A stretch of DNA of 64,000 bases from Oligoflexia bacterium (lineage in GTDB: Bacteria > Bdellovibrionota_G > JANQFH01): NCBI GenBank assembly GCA_028277945.1, contig JANQFH010000068.1, positions 336,400-400,399 of the forward strand. Direction: 5' to 3'. The notes below the pieces were generated by a model. That model was not told the origin of the DNA, did not search any database, and saw only the letters and a program-made list of their open reading frames with translations. Below are positions 43,225 through 51,891 of this stretch, piece by piece; the stretch's first letter is position 1, and each line of letters opens with the position of its first letter. Position numbers and translations under genes: made by a program.

Positions 43225-43782
43225 ATGCAGGGTACACAGGTAAGCATAACCAAGATCATCACTCTCGTCGCTTTTGTCATGGTGGCTCTACCCAATTCTG
43301 GGGCTACCTTTGAGCTGGTGCCAGAGACAAACTTCTTTTCTGCCTACAGACCTGCGGCTCCGGTACTGAGCTTTGGCGAGACTTTGCCTCAGGCTAAATC
43401 CCAGTGGGCTGCCCTCAGCTATGCGGTCTTTCCTGGCTATTTTATTCCAGCGGCCTTTGGCCACGCTTATGCCGAAGACTATGTGCAAGCTACGGTGATC
43501 TCCACTAGCCGCCTTGCTGGTAGGATCATGTGGTTTCACGCCTTCTTTGATAACTTGCTTGTTGAGGACAGGGATGGCGCGATGGAATCAACCCAAGATC
43601 GCCTGTTCTTTTTTGCCGGTCTAGCACTGGACATCGGTGGCTACATTTACGACATTTTGCATTCGCCTGTTGCTGTTGCCAAACACAACAAACAGCCTAG
43701 CTTGATGAAAGTAGCACAGGTCAGACCCTTTCTTGATCTCATTGGCGACACTCCCTGCTGCGGCATCCAACTACGTTTCTAG
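43225..43782 (+). CDS. exported protein of unknown function
   Basis: 185 residues from the ATG at 43225; AAGGAG lies very close upstream, so a slightly different start is possible (an in-frame TTG at 43204). The N-terminus (SITKIITLVAFVMVALPNSGA) looks like a signal peptide. The mature part has aromatic, Gly-rich hydrophobic patches (YAVFPGYFIPAAFGHAYAEDY and FFFAGLALDIGGYIYDIL) that could be membrane hairpins. No family is recognised. It is divergent from DUF4143 copy 3 and followed by a copy of the dispersed hairpin repeat. Confidence 0.6.
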   Translation: MQGTQVSITKIITLVAFVMVALPNSGATFELVPETNFFSAYRPAAPVLSFGETLPQAKSQWAALSYAVFPGYFIPAAFGHAYAEDYVQATVISTSRLAGRIMWFHAFFDNLLVEDRDGAMESTQDRLFFFAGLALDIGGYIYDILHSPVAVAKHNKQPSLMKVAQVRPFLDLIGDTPCCGIQLRF

Positions 43783-43860
43783 TATCCTGTCCACAAGCAT
43801 TCTGGAAAAGTTAAAGGCAATTGTTTTGCTTTTGCTACACACGCCTATGTTAGCGATGGC

Positions 43861-43888
43861 ACGACAACCCTCGAGAAATGGCTCGTCG
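43861..43888 (+). repeat. dispersed short hairpin repeat, copy 2
   Basis: ACGACAA, 10 bases, then ATGGCTCGTCG, matching 1996-2024 with one gap. The GACAACCC and GGCTCGTC ends pair imperfectly. It lies in the 196-base gap between two convergent genes. A TTTATTTT block follows in the same position as in copy 1. Confidence 0.5.
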
Positions 43889-43978
43889 GCCTCCGGCCTC
43901 CTGCGCTTTATTTTCTCTCAGATTGCCCTGCCATCTCTATAGTAGAGCCTGTCCAGCAGAAATTAGAAACTATTCCAT

Positions 43979-44704
43979 TTAGCGGTTTCTCGGGAAGAAG
44001 AAAAAGGTCTGCAAGACGCATATGGTGTAGCCGACGAGCACCTTGAGCAGCGAGGTCTTGGAGTCTCCTGAAGGTCGCTGTTCGTAGATGACCGGCAGCT
44101 CAACGATGCGCGGTTTAAAGAATCGAGCATTGAAGATCAGTCGAATGAAGTAGTCGCCATAGCCAACGAATATGGCGCTGTGGTTCAGCCGTTCGTACAG
44201 ACTACGTCGAATACCAAGAAAACCACTTAGATTGTCATGAATGCGGGTGCGCAGGACAAAGCGTACGAGCATATTGAATAGAAAACTTCCGGCGTAACGA
44301 ATTAATCCTGTGCGCATGGCGCCACCAACGATATAACGCGAGCCAATGACGAGATCATAGTGCGGGGCCAATGCCACAAAAATCGGTAAGTATCGCGGGT
44401 GATGGTTGAAGTCCGAATCCATGATAATGAAAAACTCATACTCTGCTTGCTGTATTCCGGCGTGGATGGCATCAGCAAGGCCGTCACTCTGCTGACGACG
44501 ATGTAGGCGCACAGCACTCTGTTGTTGCCTGCTTATGTACGCCTCGACCGCCTTGGCCGTGCCATCAGTGGGACTGTCGTCGACAACGATGATTTCATAG
44601 GCTTCTAAAATGGGTGAGCTCTGCAGTGCTTGCTCGATGGCCTCAAGCAGTGCATGGATATGGCCCTCTTCTTCATAGGTTGGCAGGATGAGGGAGGCTC
44701 TCAT
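43979..44704 (-). CDS. GT2 polyprenyl-phosphate glycosyltransferase (DPM1/ArnC-like)
   Basis: 241 residues. The GT-A fold GT2 family shows ILPTYEEEGHI at the start, VDDSPTDGT at residues 41-49 and MDSDFNHHP at 95-103, where other members have DADLQHPP. Enzymes of this type move a sugar from a nucleotide to undecaprenyl or dolichyl phosphate. No C-terminal multi-helix GtrB domain is present, but a hydrophobic tail (LKVLVGYTICVLQTFFFF) may attach it to the membrane. It is last in a minus-strand operon after an aminotransferase and a GT39 family transferase, an arrangement reminiscent of arnB-arnC-arnT. Confidence 0.87.
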   Translation of the reverse strand: MRASLILPTYEEEGHIHALLEAIEQALQSSPILEAYEIIVVDDSPTDGTAKAVEAYISRQQQSAVRLHRRQQSDGLADAIHAGIQQAEYEFFIIMDSDFNHHPRYLPIFVALAPHYDLVIGSRYIVGGAMRTGLIRYAGSFLFNMLVRFVLRTRIHDNLSGFLGIRRSLYERLNHSAIFVGYGDYFIRLIFNARFFKPRIVELPVIYEQRPSGDSKTSLLKVLVGYTICVLQTFFFFPRNR

Positions 44705-44720
44705 GGTTCACCCAATCGTC

Positions 44721-45833
44721 CTAGGGGCCTAGTACCTTTTTTATGCTGTCAACTATGTAGTTGACGTCTGCTTCGAGCAGTTTGCTTGACGATGGCAAGT
44801 TTAACCCACGTTTTGAGAGGTCTTCTGCTACCGGAGCGGCGTTTCGGTCTGCATCCATATAGGGCAGCTGATTGAGTGGGACAAAGAAGGGGCGTGTATC
44901 AATACCGAGCTTGTTTAGCTTGTCGCAGAATTTTTCTCGAGAGATCCGTTTCACCACGTTCTCTTTTAGCAGTGGCGAGTATAACCAACATACGGGTTTG
45001 GCCCACTCCTCAGCAGGTGGCAGGTCAAATGCCTCGAGTTTATGCAGCTGTTTTGCATACCAGCTGGCAATAGTCGACTTCTTTGTTAACAGGCGTGACA
45101 GTTTTTCTAGTTGTGCCATACCAATGGCGGCCTGCAGGTTCGTCATGCGGTAGTTGTAGCCTAGAGCCTTGTGGTAGTAGCGTCGCTGTGGATCCATATG
45201 GTGATCTCGTAGCAGGCGTGTCTTTGCTAACAGCGCATCCTCGTCAAACAGCAACATGCCGCCCTCGCCCGTGGTCATGATCTTATTGCCATAAAAGCTA
45301 AATACCGACACGTCACCAAAACCACCTACCACCTTGCCACGATAGCGGGCGCCGTGAGCCTCGGCACAGTCCTCGATGACCCGTAAGCCGTGTTCCTTGG
45401 CCAAAGCGAGTAGGGGTTCCATAGGTGCAGGATGGCCATAGAGATGCACGACAAGCATCGCCTTAGTCTTTGCCGTGACTTTGCGAGCTGCTTGCTGTGG
45501 ATCCATATTCCAGTGTTTTGGATCAGCGTCGACAAAAACTGGTTTCGCACCAACATAGAGAACGGTGTTGGCACAGGCGACGAAACTCAGGGCTGGTACC
45601 AGCACCTCGTCTCCTGGGCCGATATCAAGTCCGAGGAGCGCCAGGTGCAGGGCAGCCGTACCACTGGAGGTGCTGACAGCATGTTTTCGCTCTACCCTGC
45701 TGGCAAAACCCGATTCAAAACTAGCGATGTAGGAGCCGAGAGAAGAGATCCAGTTGCTGCGTATACAGTCGACAACGTTTTTTTCTTCCTCAGCGCCGAC
45801 ATCGGGTTCTGCAACGGGATAGCGAATCAACAA
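44721..45833 (-). CDS. DegT-family sugar aminotransferase, perosamine-synthase-like
   Basis: 370 residues. PLP-dependent; Lys184 in FYGNKIMTTGEGGM is the Schiff-base lysine and Asp155 in VIEDCAEAHGA contacts the cofactor. The pattern WISSLGSYIASFE, LYGHPAPMEPLLALA, RYYHKALGYNYRMTNLQAAIGMAQLEKL and GIDTRPFFVPLNQLPY is close to GDP-perosamine synthases. It probably makes an amino sugar nucleotide for the adjacent GT2 and GT39 enzymes. It lies 9 bases after the GT39 gene and 16 bases before the GT2 gene in one operon. Confidence 0.9.
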   Translation of the reverse strand: MLIRYPVAEPDVGAEEEKNVVDCIRSNWISSLGSYIASFESGFASRVERKHAVSTSSGTAALHLALLGLDIGPGDEVLVPALSFVACANTVLYVGAKPVFVDADPKHWNMDPQQAARKVTAKTKAMLVVHLYGHPAPMEPLLALAKEHGLRVIEDCAEAHGARYRGKVVGGFGDVSVFSFYGNKIMTTGEGGMLLFDEDALLAKTRLLRDHHMDPQRRYYHKALGYNYRMTNLQAAIGMAQLEKLSRLLTKKSTIASWYAKQLHKLEAFDLPPAEEWAKPVCWLYSPLLKENVVKRISREKFCDKLNKLGIDTRPFFVPLNQLPYMDADRNAAPVAEDLSKRGLNLPSSSKLLEADVNYIVDSIKKVLGP

Positions 45834-45842
45834 CTCTCTCCT

Positions 45843-47354
45843 TTAACGGGCGCGTTGCCATAGGCTTAGCCGACCCGCTCTCGAGCCGAGATTATCAAAT
45901 GTACCTAAGAGGTTATAGTCTTTTATCGTGCCAATGGTGGTCAATACAAAGTCACGCTGCTCGGCCGACGTAGGGTCAAAGACTACCAGGGCTGGCGCCT
46001 CACACGCCTTTGGATCACAGTAGTGGATGCCACTGTAGTGGTGCAGGATAGTCACCAGAGAGCCGTGAGACAAGAACAAATCCTGCGATTTGTCAGCCAC
46101 AGCGGCCATGCTCCTACCAACACGCTCGATACCGGCAAAGGTGTGCGAATACCGCAGCGTCTCCGTATACGTACCAGAGAACTGCCGCGGCCGACCTGTG
46201 AGTGCCCTAGCTCCCTGTAGATAGAGATCGAGCAGGGGAGAGCTGCTGTTGACAATGAGCAAAAACACCGCAATCGGCAGCCACGAGCTCCAGGTGCGTT
46301 CAGACAGCAGCTGTTGCACCCTGTTAGTGAGAAAGGCGGCAATATAGATCAGCAGCGGGATGATGGGCACTAGATATCTTGCCCGCCGGTAGTGCATCAT
46401 GAAGACCACCAAGACAAGCAGACCAACGATGGCGACGCTAGTGAGAAAGGGTGCATCTTGAAACTGCTTAAATGCCTTGTGGCGTTTTTGAATCAGGAGA
46501 ATGGCAAAGAAGAGCAACGGTACCATTAGTAGTGTCGGTCCTATTGCTGGCAAAAGCTCTTTAAAGAGAAAAAACGTCCTGGTTACATTTGGTTTGGTAT
46601 GTTCGGCGGTAGCTACCAAGACATCACGGATTGACAGTAGATCAGCAACCAGAATCTCCGCATGGACAAACCAACCACATAAAAACCAGAGGCCAACAAA
46701 GCTTAACGAGAGCAAGGCCAATAGCACGCTGGCATATACCCGTTTACGGACTAGCAGTAGCCAGGCACATAATGGCAGGGTGTAGAACCCTGCAGTGTAC
46801 TTGCAACAGGTGGCTAAGCCTAAAAAGATGCCGCTCCAGATCAATGGCTGTAGGGACCGCTGATCGCCCTTTTTGGATAGTTCCTTTTCGTGCTTGTGGA
46901 AGTAATAGAATCCGGCGAAGCAAAAGGTCAGCAACAACACCTCAACGTAAAGGCTGTGGGCGTGGACTAAAAAAAGCGACTGCGTGGCCAGCAGGAGCGC
47001 AAACAAAAAGGCGTAACTTCTTGAAAACGCCTCTTTAAGAAAAAGAAAAAACAACAGGAGTAGCAGAACTGACATGAAGCTAGTCAGAGCGCGTGCAACG
47101 AGCAAATGGTTGTCAAAGGGAGCGATGGTGACTGCAGTCAGATAACGCGCCAGGGGTGGGTGGCGAAAGGAGAGTGTGCCAGGAGGCGGGCCTTGCGATC
47201 GGTAGGGCAGACCTGTCTCTAAGGTGTTACGCGACACCTCGAGGTAAAAGGCTTCGTCGTATTTGGGAACCGAACCATAGAAGCCAAGAGGAACTTGCAA
47301 GAGCAACGTCAGCAGAGAGATCGTCGCAACACAAACCAAGTCTCTCTTTTGCAT
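45843..47354 (-). CDS. GT39/PMT-type (ArnT-like) membrane glycosyltransferase
   Basis: 503-residue polytopic membrane protein. The N-terminal loop YGSVPKYDEAFYLEVSRNTLETGLPYRSQG holds the acidic pair (DE) typical of PMT/ArnT GT-C enzymes. RHPPLARYLTAVTIAPFDNH follows, then about ten helices and a soluble C-terminal part. GT-C enzymes take a sugar from a polyprenyl-phosphate carrier and attach it to lipid A, protein or glycan in the periplasm. With the following aminotransferase and GT2 carrier-loading enzyme it forms a plausible three-gene amino-sugar modification set. Confidence 0.85.
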   Translation of the reverse strand: MQKRDLVCVATISLLTLLLQVPLGFYGSVPKYDEAFYLEVSRNTLETGLPYRSQGPPPGTLSFRHPPLARYLTAVTIAPFDNHLLVARALTSFMSVLLLLLFFLFLKEAFSRSYAFLFALLLATQSLFLVHAHSLYVEVLLLTFCFAGFYYFHKHEKELSKKGDQRSLQPLIWSGIFLGLATCCKYTAGFYTLPLCAWLLLVRKRVYASVLLALLSLSFVGLWFLCGWFVHAEILVADLLSIRDVLVATAEHTKPNVTRTFFLFKELLPAIGPTLLMVPLLFFAILLIQKRHKAFKQFQDAPFLTSVAIVGLLVLVVFMMHYRRARYLVPIIPLLIYIAAFLTNRVQQLLSERTWSSWLPIAVFLLIVNSSSPLLDLYLQGARALTGRPRQFSGTYTETLRYSHTFAGIERVGRSMAAVADKSQDLFLSHGSLVTILHHYSGIHYCDPKACEAPALVVFDPTSAEQRDFVLTTIGTIKDYNLLGTFDNLGSRAGRLSLWQRAR

Positions 47355-47402
47355 AGCCGCATTTTAACCCTTGGGCTGGAAAGTTCCAATAAAAATAATT
47401 AG

Positions 47403-48194
47403 TTATTTAACTGTAACGATTGTCTGGAGCCACTCGAGCAGCTGCTTAACCTCAGTCTGATCCTTAATCCAATAGGTTGCATGTGTTGTCTGGCTGTGGC
47501 CGACTTTGATACCCATGCCCTGGTGCTGAATCGCCTCAAAGCCATCCTCATCGGTTGTGTCATCACCGATGAAGATTGGCAGGGCATCGCGCGCTCTGGC
47601 GACATCGATAAGGTAACGCACTGGGATACCCTTATGTAGATCTTTTGGGCGAAACTCCAATACTTCACTGCCAGTGATAAAGTGAAAGTCGTTCTCTGGA
47701 TTGAGAGGCGGTGCTAGCTTACGAAAGAGCTCTTTGGCTTCTGTTGCAGCGGCCCTTGATGCCATGCGATAGTGCATAGCAACACTGTAGGGTTTGTTTT
47801 CTACTAAAACACCGTCGCCTAAGTGTTTTACCTCAGCGCGCAAGCGCTTATAGATATTCGTGACAGTCTCCTGAATCTTCCAGATGTTACCAAACCAGAT
47901 ACATCGTTGGTTGAATAGCTGCATGCGGATGCCGTGATCGGCTGCGTAAATTACTCCCTCTAGGGGACAGAGCCGGCGTAAATCTTCCATAGAACGTCCC
48001 GAGATAATAGCGACTTCGATATCAGGGTGCTCTGCCAGTAACTGTACGAGATGACGATTGGCCTGCGGCAACTTGGCTGTGTTCGGCTTTGAGCTCAACG
48101 GCGCTAAGGTGCCATCAAAATCGATCATCAGTTGCAGTCTGTTGGATCCTTTGAGTTTGTCAGCGAGGATTTTCCTATTCAGTTCTTGTCTCAT
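47403..48194 (-). CDS. otsB: trehalose-6-phosphate phosphatase
   Basis: 263 residues, HAD-superfamily. DFDGT at residues 25-29 contains the nucleophile Asp25, then AIISGRSMEDLRRL, YAADHGIRM and the C-terminal IGDDTTDEDGFEAI complete the HAD motifs, and the length matches OtsB. It dephosphorylates trehalose-6-phosphate to trehalose. No otsA (synthase) is seen in the window. It sits 12 bases after mutS2 and 48 bases before the GT39 gene on the same strand, so its position in a glycan operon raises the possibility of another sugar-phosphate substrate. Confidence 0.9.
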   Translation of the reverse strand: MRQELNRKILADKLKGSNRLQLMIDFDGTLAPLSSKPNTAKLPQANRHLVQLLAEHPDIEVAIISGRSMEDLRRLCPLEGVIYAADHGIRMQLFNQRCIWFGNIWKIQETVTNIYKRLRAEVKHLGDGVLVENKPYSVAMHYRMASRAAATEAKELFRKLAPPLNPENDFHFITGSEVLEFRPKDLHKGIPVRYLIDVARARDALPIFIGDDTTDEDGFEAIQHQGMGIKVGHSQTTHATYWIKDQTEVKQLLEWLQTIVTVK

Positions 48195-48206
48195 ATCAAC
48201 CAGTGG

Positions 48207-50579
48207 TCAGCGACTCAAAAGAATTACGGTTACGCCACTGCCTCCCTCACCCTCTCTTCCAGATCTAAAGTGCAGGGGATAGGGAGAGTCGCCAAGATAA
48301 TCACGTAAGCCAGTTTTTAAGCGGTTGCTACCGTGCCCGTGAATGACAATGAGGTTGTCAGGTCCATGCAACGTAGATCGATCAAGAAACTTTTCCAGTA
48401 TAACTAGAGCGTCTTCCAACGAACGACCGCGTAGGTCTATTGTATTTTCATGGCTCTGTTGGGTAAGCGGGACCTCTACTACTTCGTCGGTGGCTGCCTT
48501 CTTTCTATATTCCTTCATCTGAGCTTGTTTTGGCTGGGGTTCAGCCGCTACTTCAACTTCGTCTTGATGCAGCTGCATACGTACCGATCCTATAGTAGCT
48601 TCCAGTATGCCTTGGCGGTTCACACCTCTACTGACAACACCCAGCTGCTCTGTCTCAAGGAGTCTTACATGGTCCCCTACCTTAGGAGGCTTTGACTCTG
48701 TTGCAGGTATTATCTTCTCTACGGACTCCACCGCCTTTTTGGCAACGCCATCAATCGTACGTTTTAGCCCCAGAGACTTTTCTCGCCTCAGGCTTGGCAG
48801 GATCTCCCGTAGCCGTCGCCGTGCCTCGGCTAGGTCTTTTTTGAACTGAGTGTATTCACTCGATAGTTCTGCTGCCGATTTCTCCTCTAGGCTTGCTAGA
48901 TTGCGACGAAGATCTTTTTCAAGCGTCGCTAGTTGTTGCTGCTTTTTGTCGAGCTCCTGCTGTTTGTTTTCCCAGATCCGTTTCTCGTCTTCTATGGCAT
49001 TGAGATCTTGTTGGGCAGAACCAAGTAACTCGCCAGCACGGTCAATGATCTTGGCATCAATGCCACTTAACCTAGCTACCTCGATTGCGTGACTACTCCC
49101 AGAGACACCGTGAATAAGGCGGTAGGTCGGACTGCCCTTGCTACTATCGGTTTCCATGCTTGCATTTTTAAAGCCTTGGTTGCTCAGTGCCAATCGTTTT
49201 AGGTTCGGATAGTGAGTCGTGACCACGGTCTTTACCTTTTTACGCACCAGCGTCTCCAATAATGCCTGGGCCAAAGCAGAGCCTTCCAAGGCGTTGGTAC
49301 CAGTGACCACCTCATCCAGTAAAACGAGCGAAGCGGAAGTTGCGTGCTTGGTAATATCAGCCAATGCTTGCAGGTGTGCACTAAAGGTAGACAGGCCACT
49401 CTCCAACGACTGTTTGTCGCCAATATCAACGAGGAGCTTATCGCAGCAGGGTAGGCATGAGCCTTCGGCAACCGCCGGAAGAATACCGTTTGCAGCAAGG
49501 AGGGTGTTCAGGCCGATGGTTTTTAGCGTTACTGTCTTACCGCCGGCATTGGGGCCGGAAATTACCAGGCAGTAACAGTCTTTTGGGATGAGTATGTCGC
49601 TAGCAACGACTCGCTGTCCCAACAAACAGAGTAATGGATGGCGTGCTTTCCTTAGAATGTAATCTTGATTTTTGTCCGTTAGTTCAGGCATGCTGCCTTT
49701 TAACGTCATGGAAAGCTTCGCTTTGGCAACAAGTAGGTCTAAGTCGCTCACTACTTCCATGTTTTTGATAATATCGTCGTCATAGCTTCTCAAAACATCG
49801 CTACAGTGTTTTAAAATATTCTCGACCTCTTGTCGCTCCTCCTGGCATAGAACTTTAAAGTCATTGTTTGCTTGCACGACCTCTTCTGGTTCAATAAAGT
49901 AAGTCTGTCCTGTATTCGAGGCTCCGTGGATGATGCCACGAAACTTGCCTTTCATGTTGGCTTTCATGGGCAAGACCAGTCGGTCTTCACGGATGGTGAT
50001 GTAGTCGTCCTGAAAGTACTCCTCTGGAAAGCGCCTTTTCAGTAGGGATGTGAGCTTTTCATGAATCATGCGATTGAGTTCATCAAGGCGGCTACGGAGG
50101 TCCTGCAGGACTGGAGTGGCGTCATCGCGAATCATGCCACGTGCATCGAAGACACCCCGAAACGTTGTCAGCAACTCATCCAACGGGCGAAAACGTGTGA
50201 TAATCTGGGCCAAGACGGAGCCGTGTTTTAACGTTTTGTCGAAGGAGCCAACAAGATAGTCAGCACTGTTGAGCGTGACATAGACTTCGTACAAGGTTTG
50301 ACGGTCTAGGTGGCCGCCTTTTTTGATTTGTTGTAATAGTTCAACTATGTCGGCAATGTCGTTGAAATTGGGTTGCCAACTTTTGTCATACAGAAGTTTA
50401 GTAGCTTCTAAGGTCTGTTGTAGCGAGCTACGGCTACGAGAAATGTCAGTGGGTTTTGTGATCGCCAGTGCTTTTCTCTTGCCCATGGGCGTGGTACTGG
50501 ATTGAGCCAGCACGCCCAGGAGTTTAGACCATTCAAGCATAGTCGCGGTGGAGTCTTTGTGGGTTTCAGCCGGTAGCAT
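48207..50579 (-). CDS. mutS2: endonuclease MutS2
   Basis: 790 residues. The lever and core regions precede the ABC-type ATPase with Walker A SGPNAGGKTVTLKTIG and Walker B VLLDEVVTGTNALEG. A coiled coil follows (KQQELDKKQQQLATLEKDL), and the C-terminal Smr domain shows IDLRGRSLEDAL and VIHGHGSNRLKTGLRDYL. MutS2 lacks the mismatch-recognition domain and acts on branched or recombination DNA, or on collided ribosomes. The start at 50579 has AAGG 9 bases upstream; an internal ATG at 50540 is also plausible. First gene of the five-gene minus operon. Confidence 0.95.
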   Translation of the reverse strand: MLPAETHKDSTATMLEWSKLLGVLAQSSTTPMGKRKALAITKPTDISRSRSSLQQTLEATKLLYDKSWQPNFNDIADIVELLQQIKKGGHLDRQTLYEVYVTLNSADYLVGSFDKTLKHGSVLAQIITRFRPLDELLTTFRGVFDARGMIRDDATPVLQDLRSRLDELNRMIHEKLTSLLKRRFPEEYFQDDYITIREDRLVLPMKANMKGKFRGIIHGASNTGQTYFIEPEEVVQANNDFKVLCQEERQEVENILKHCSDVLRSYDDDIIKNMEVVSDLDLLVAKAKLSMTLKGSMPELTDKNQDYILRKARHPLLCLLGQRVVASDILIPKDCYCLVISGPNAGGKTVTLKTIGLNTLLAANGILPAVAEGSCLPCCDKLLVDIGDKQSLESGLSTFSAHLQALADITKHATSASLVLLDEVVTGTNALEGSALAQALLETLVRKKVKTVVTTHYPNLKRLALSNQGFKNASMETDSSKGSPTYRLIHGVSGSSHAIEVARLSGIDAKIIDRAGELLGSAQQDLNAIEDEKRIWENKQQELDKKQQQLATLEKDLRRNLASLEEKSAAELSSEYTQFKKDLAEARRRLREILPSLRREKSLGLKRTIDGVAKKAVESVEKIIPATESKPPKVGDHVRLLETEQLGVVSRGVNRQGILEATIGSVRMQLHQDEVEVAAEPQPKQAQMKEYRKKAATDEVVEVPLTQQSHENTIDLRGRSLEDALVILEKFLDRSTLHGPDNLIVIHGHGSNRLKTGLRDYLGDSPYPLHFRSGREGEGGSGVTVILLSR

Positions 50580-50679
50580 GTGGCTCAGCCTTAAAATTTT
50601 TCGTTGGTTGTAAAAAAGTCACTCTGGAAATCCGCCTACTTCTATAAAAACATCATAATTTCAATAGTTTATATTTGGC

Positions 50680-50805
50680 ATGGAACATGCGTTGAACGGT
50701 TTGGTGATGAAGAGGGCTTTGCTTACTTACATGAATAGTGTGTTGGAGCTGATTGCCTTGTTGGTACTGTTGCTGTCGATTGTCTATCTGATTGTCTATA
50801 GCTAA
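50680..50805 (+). CDS. possible small membrane protein (41 aa)
   Basis: In the 251-base gap between mutS2 and the cyclase, a 41-codon plus-strand frame encodes one strong membrane helix (MNSVLELIALLVLLLSIVYL). A second ATG at 50707 (MKRALLTY) would give 32 residues. There is no good ribosome site and no homologue known to me, so this could be chance in AT-rich sequence. Confidence 0.3.
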   Translation: MEHALNGLVMKRALLTYMNSVLELIALLVLLLSIVYLIVYS

Positions 50806-50830
50806 CAGCTGATTCACAGTGCAAGACGGT

Positions 50831-51718
50831 TTATCCAGGGCTACCAACTTGGTTTCTGCCATTGTTTTTAGCTTTGTAAAGGCAGCTATCAGCGGCGGCA
50901 AGCAGCTCGGTTTCCGATTTGTAACGATGTTCCTCGTCAAATGCTGCCACTCCAACGCTAATCGTTACCGCAAAGCTTTCCCCCTCATAAGCGAACTCAG
51001 TCTTTTCAACAAGTTGCCGGATACGTTCAGCAAATGGGACAGCTGCTGTTAGGTCTGAATTTCTTAACAAAAAGATAAACTCTTCACCACCATAGCGCGC
51101 AAAGACATCGTATCCACGAATATCCTTTTCAATGACACTGGCGATCCGTTTGAGAGCATAGTCACCTGCGGGATGGCCATAGGTATCATTGAGCTTTTTG
51201 AAATAGTCGATATCAAATAGGATAATACTCAAAGCTATGTTGTGTCGATAAGAGTAGTTGAACTCTTTGTTGAGCGTATCCATGACGAAACGTTTGTTGT
51301 ATATTCTAGTGAGGCCATCGCGAATCGCCATGTTTCGTAACTGTCGATGGTACTCTTCATCGATATCGTCCTGATAACAGAATTTTAGTGTAATGCCACC
51401 AAGTTGAATTTTGTCGCCGTCACTAAGCCTTTCCTCAACGACAGTAACCCCATTGAGCAGAGTTCCGTTCGTGCTACGCAGATCTGTAAGCACAAAGTTG
51501 TCATCCTTTTTTTGAATCATGGCATGTCGTCGACTCACTTCCGTATCCGAGAGAATAATGTCAACATCATCACTGCGACCAAAGACGACGGTTTCTCGAT
51601 CAAGAAAATAGATCTCGCCGAGAAAATCGCCCTCGATCATGATAAGGCAGGGTCGTTTTTCCCTAGAGCCTTTGTGGGCGTTCGATTTTTTGCTCTGGAT
51701 GCTCGTCTTGTCTTGCAT
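50831..51718 (-). CDS. diguanylate cyclase with N-terminal FHA domain
   Basis: 295 residues. An FHA domain (about 24-115) shows FGRS, SRRH and LRSTNGTLLNG, so it should bind phosphothreonine. The GGDEF domain follows, with GGEEF at 210-214 and RGYD at 201-204, a complete inhibitory I-site five residues upstream. It makes c-di-GMP in the cytoplasm, probably gated by Thr phosphorylation; a Ser/Thr kinase is encoded 8.5 kb away. It is divergent from prkA, with about 170 bases between starts. Confidence 0.93.
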   Translation of the reverse strand: MQDKTSIQSKKSNAHKGSREKRPCLIMIEGDFLGEIYFLDRETVVFGRSDDVDIILSDTEVSRRHAMIQKKDDNFVLTDLRSTNGTLLNGVTVVEERLSDGDKIQLGGITLKFCYQDDIDEEYHRQLRNMAIRDGLTRIYNKRFVMDTLNKEFNYSYRHNIALSIILFDIDYFKKLNDTYGHPAGDYALKRIASVIEKDIRGYDVFARYGGEEFIFLLRNSDLTAAVPFAERIRQLVEKTEFAYEGESFAVTISVGVAAFDEEHRYKSETELLAAADSCLYKAKNNGRNQVGSPG

Positions 51719-51815
51719 GTCTAAAATAACCGGCTGATTTAATTAATCTATATCATTTAAAACCATTCTGGCAACCGCGGCTTGGCCATGGAGTATGGCT
51801 TGTAACCCTGTGAAA

Positions 51816-51829
51816 TCAAGCCGGCTTGA
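51816..51829. promoter_or_regulatory. 14-bp palindrome overlapping the prkA -35
   Basis: TCAAGCCGGCTTGA is a perfect 14-base palindrome whose right arm runs into the -35 box TTGACA. A dimeric repressor or activator bound here would directly control the prkA promoter. Confidence 0.5.
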
Positions 51830-51855
51830 CACGGTCTCGAGCAAAAAGATATAAT
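51826..51855 (+). promoter_or_regulatory. sigma-70 type promoter of prkA
   Basis: TTGACA (51826-51831) and TATAAT (51850-51855) are both perfect consensus boxes with an 18-base spacer, about 37 bases before the prkA start and followed by a good ribosome site. This is the clearest vegetative promoter in the window. Confidence 0.75.
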
Positions 51856-51891
51856 AAAATAAATAGCTTAATTAAAGGAGGGCTCTGTCTC

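Noticed and set aside
43733-43942. 69-codon frame across the end of the unknown exported protein
   Set aside because: Overlaps a real gene in another frame and a repeat; no start signal.
48207-50579. MutS2 gene read as a mismatch-repair MutS
   Set aside because: It lacks the N-terminal mismatch-recognition domain and has a C-terminal Smr domain, so it is MutS2.
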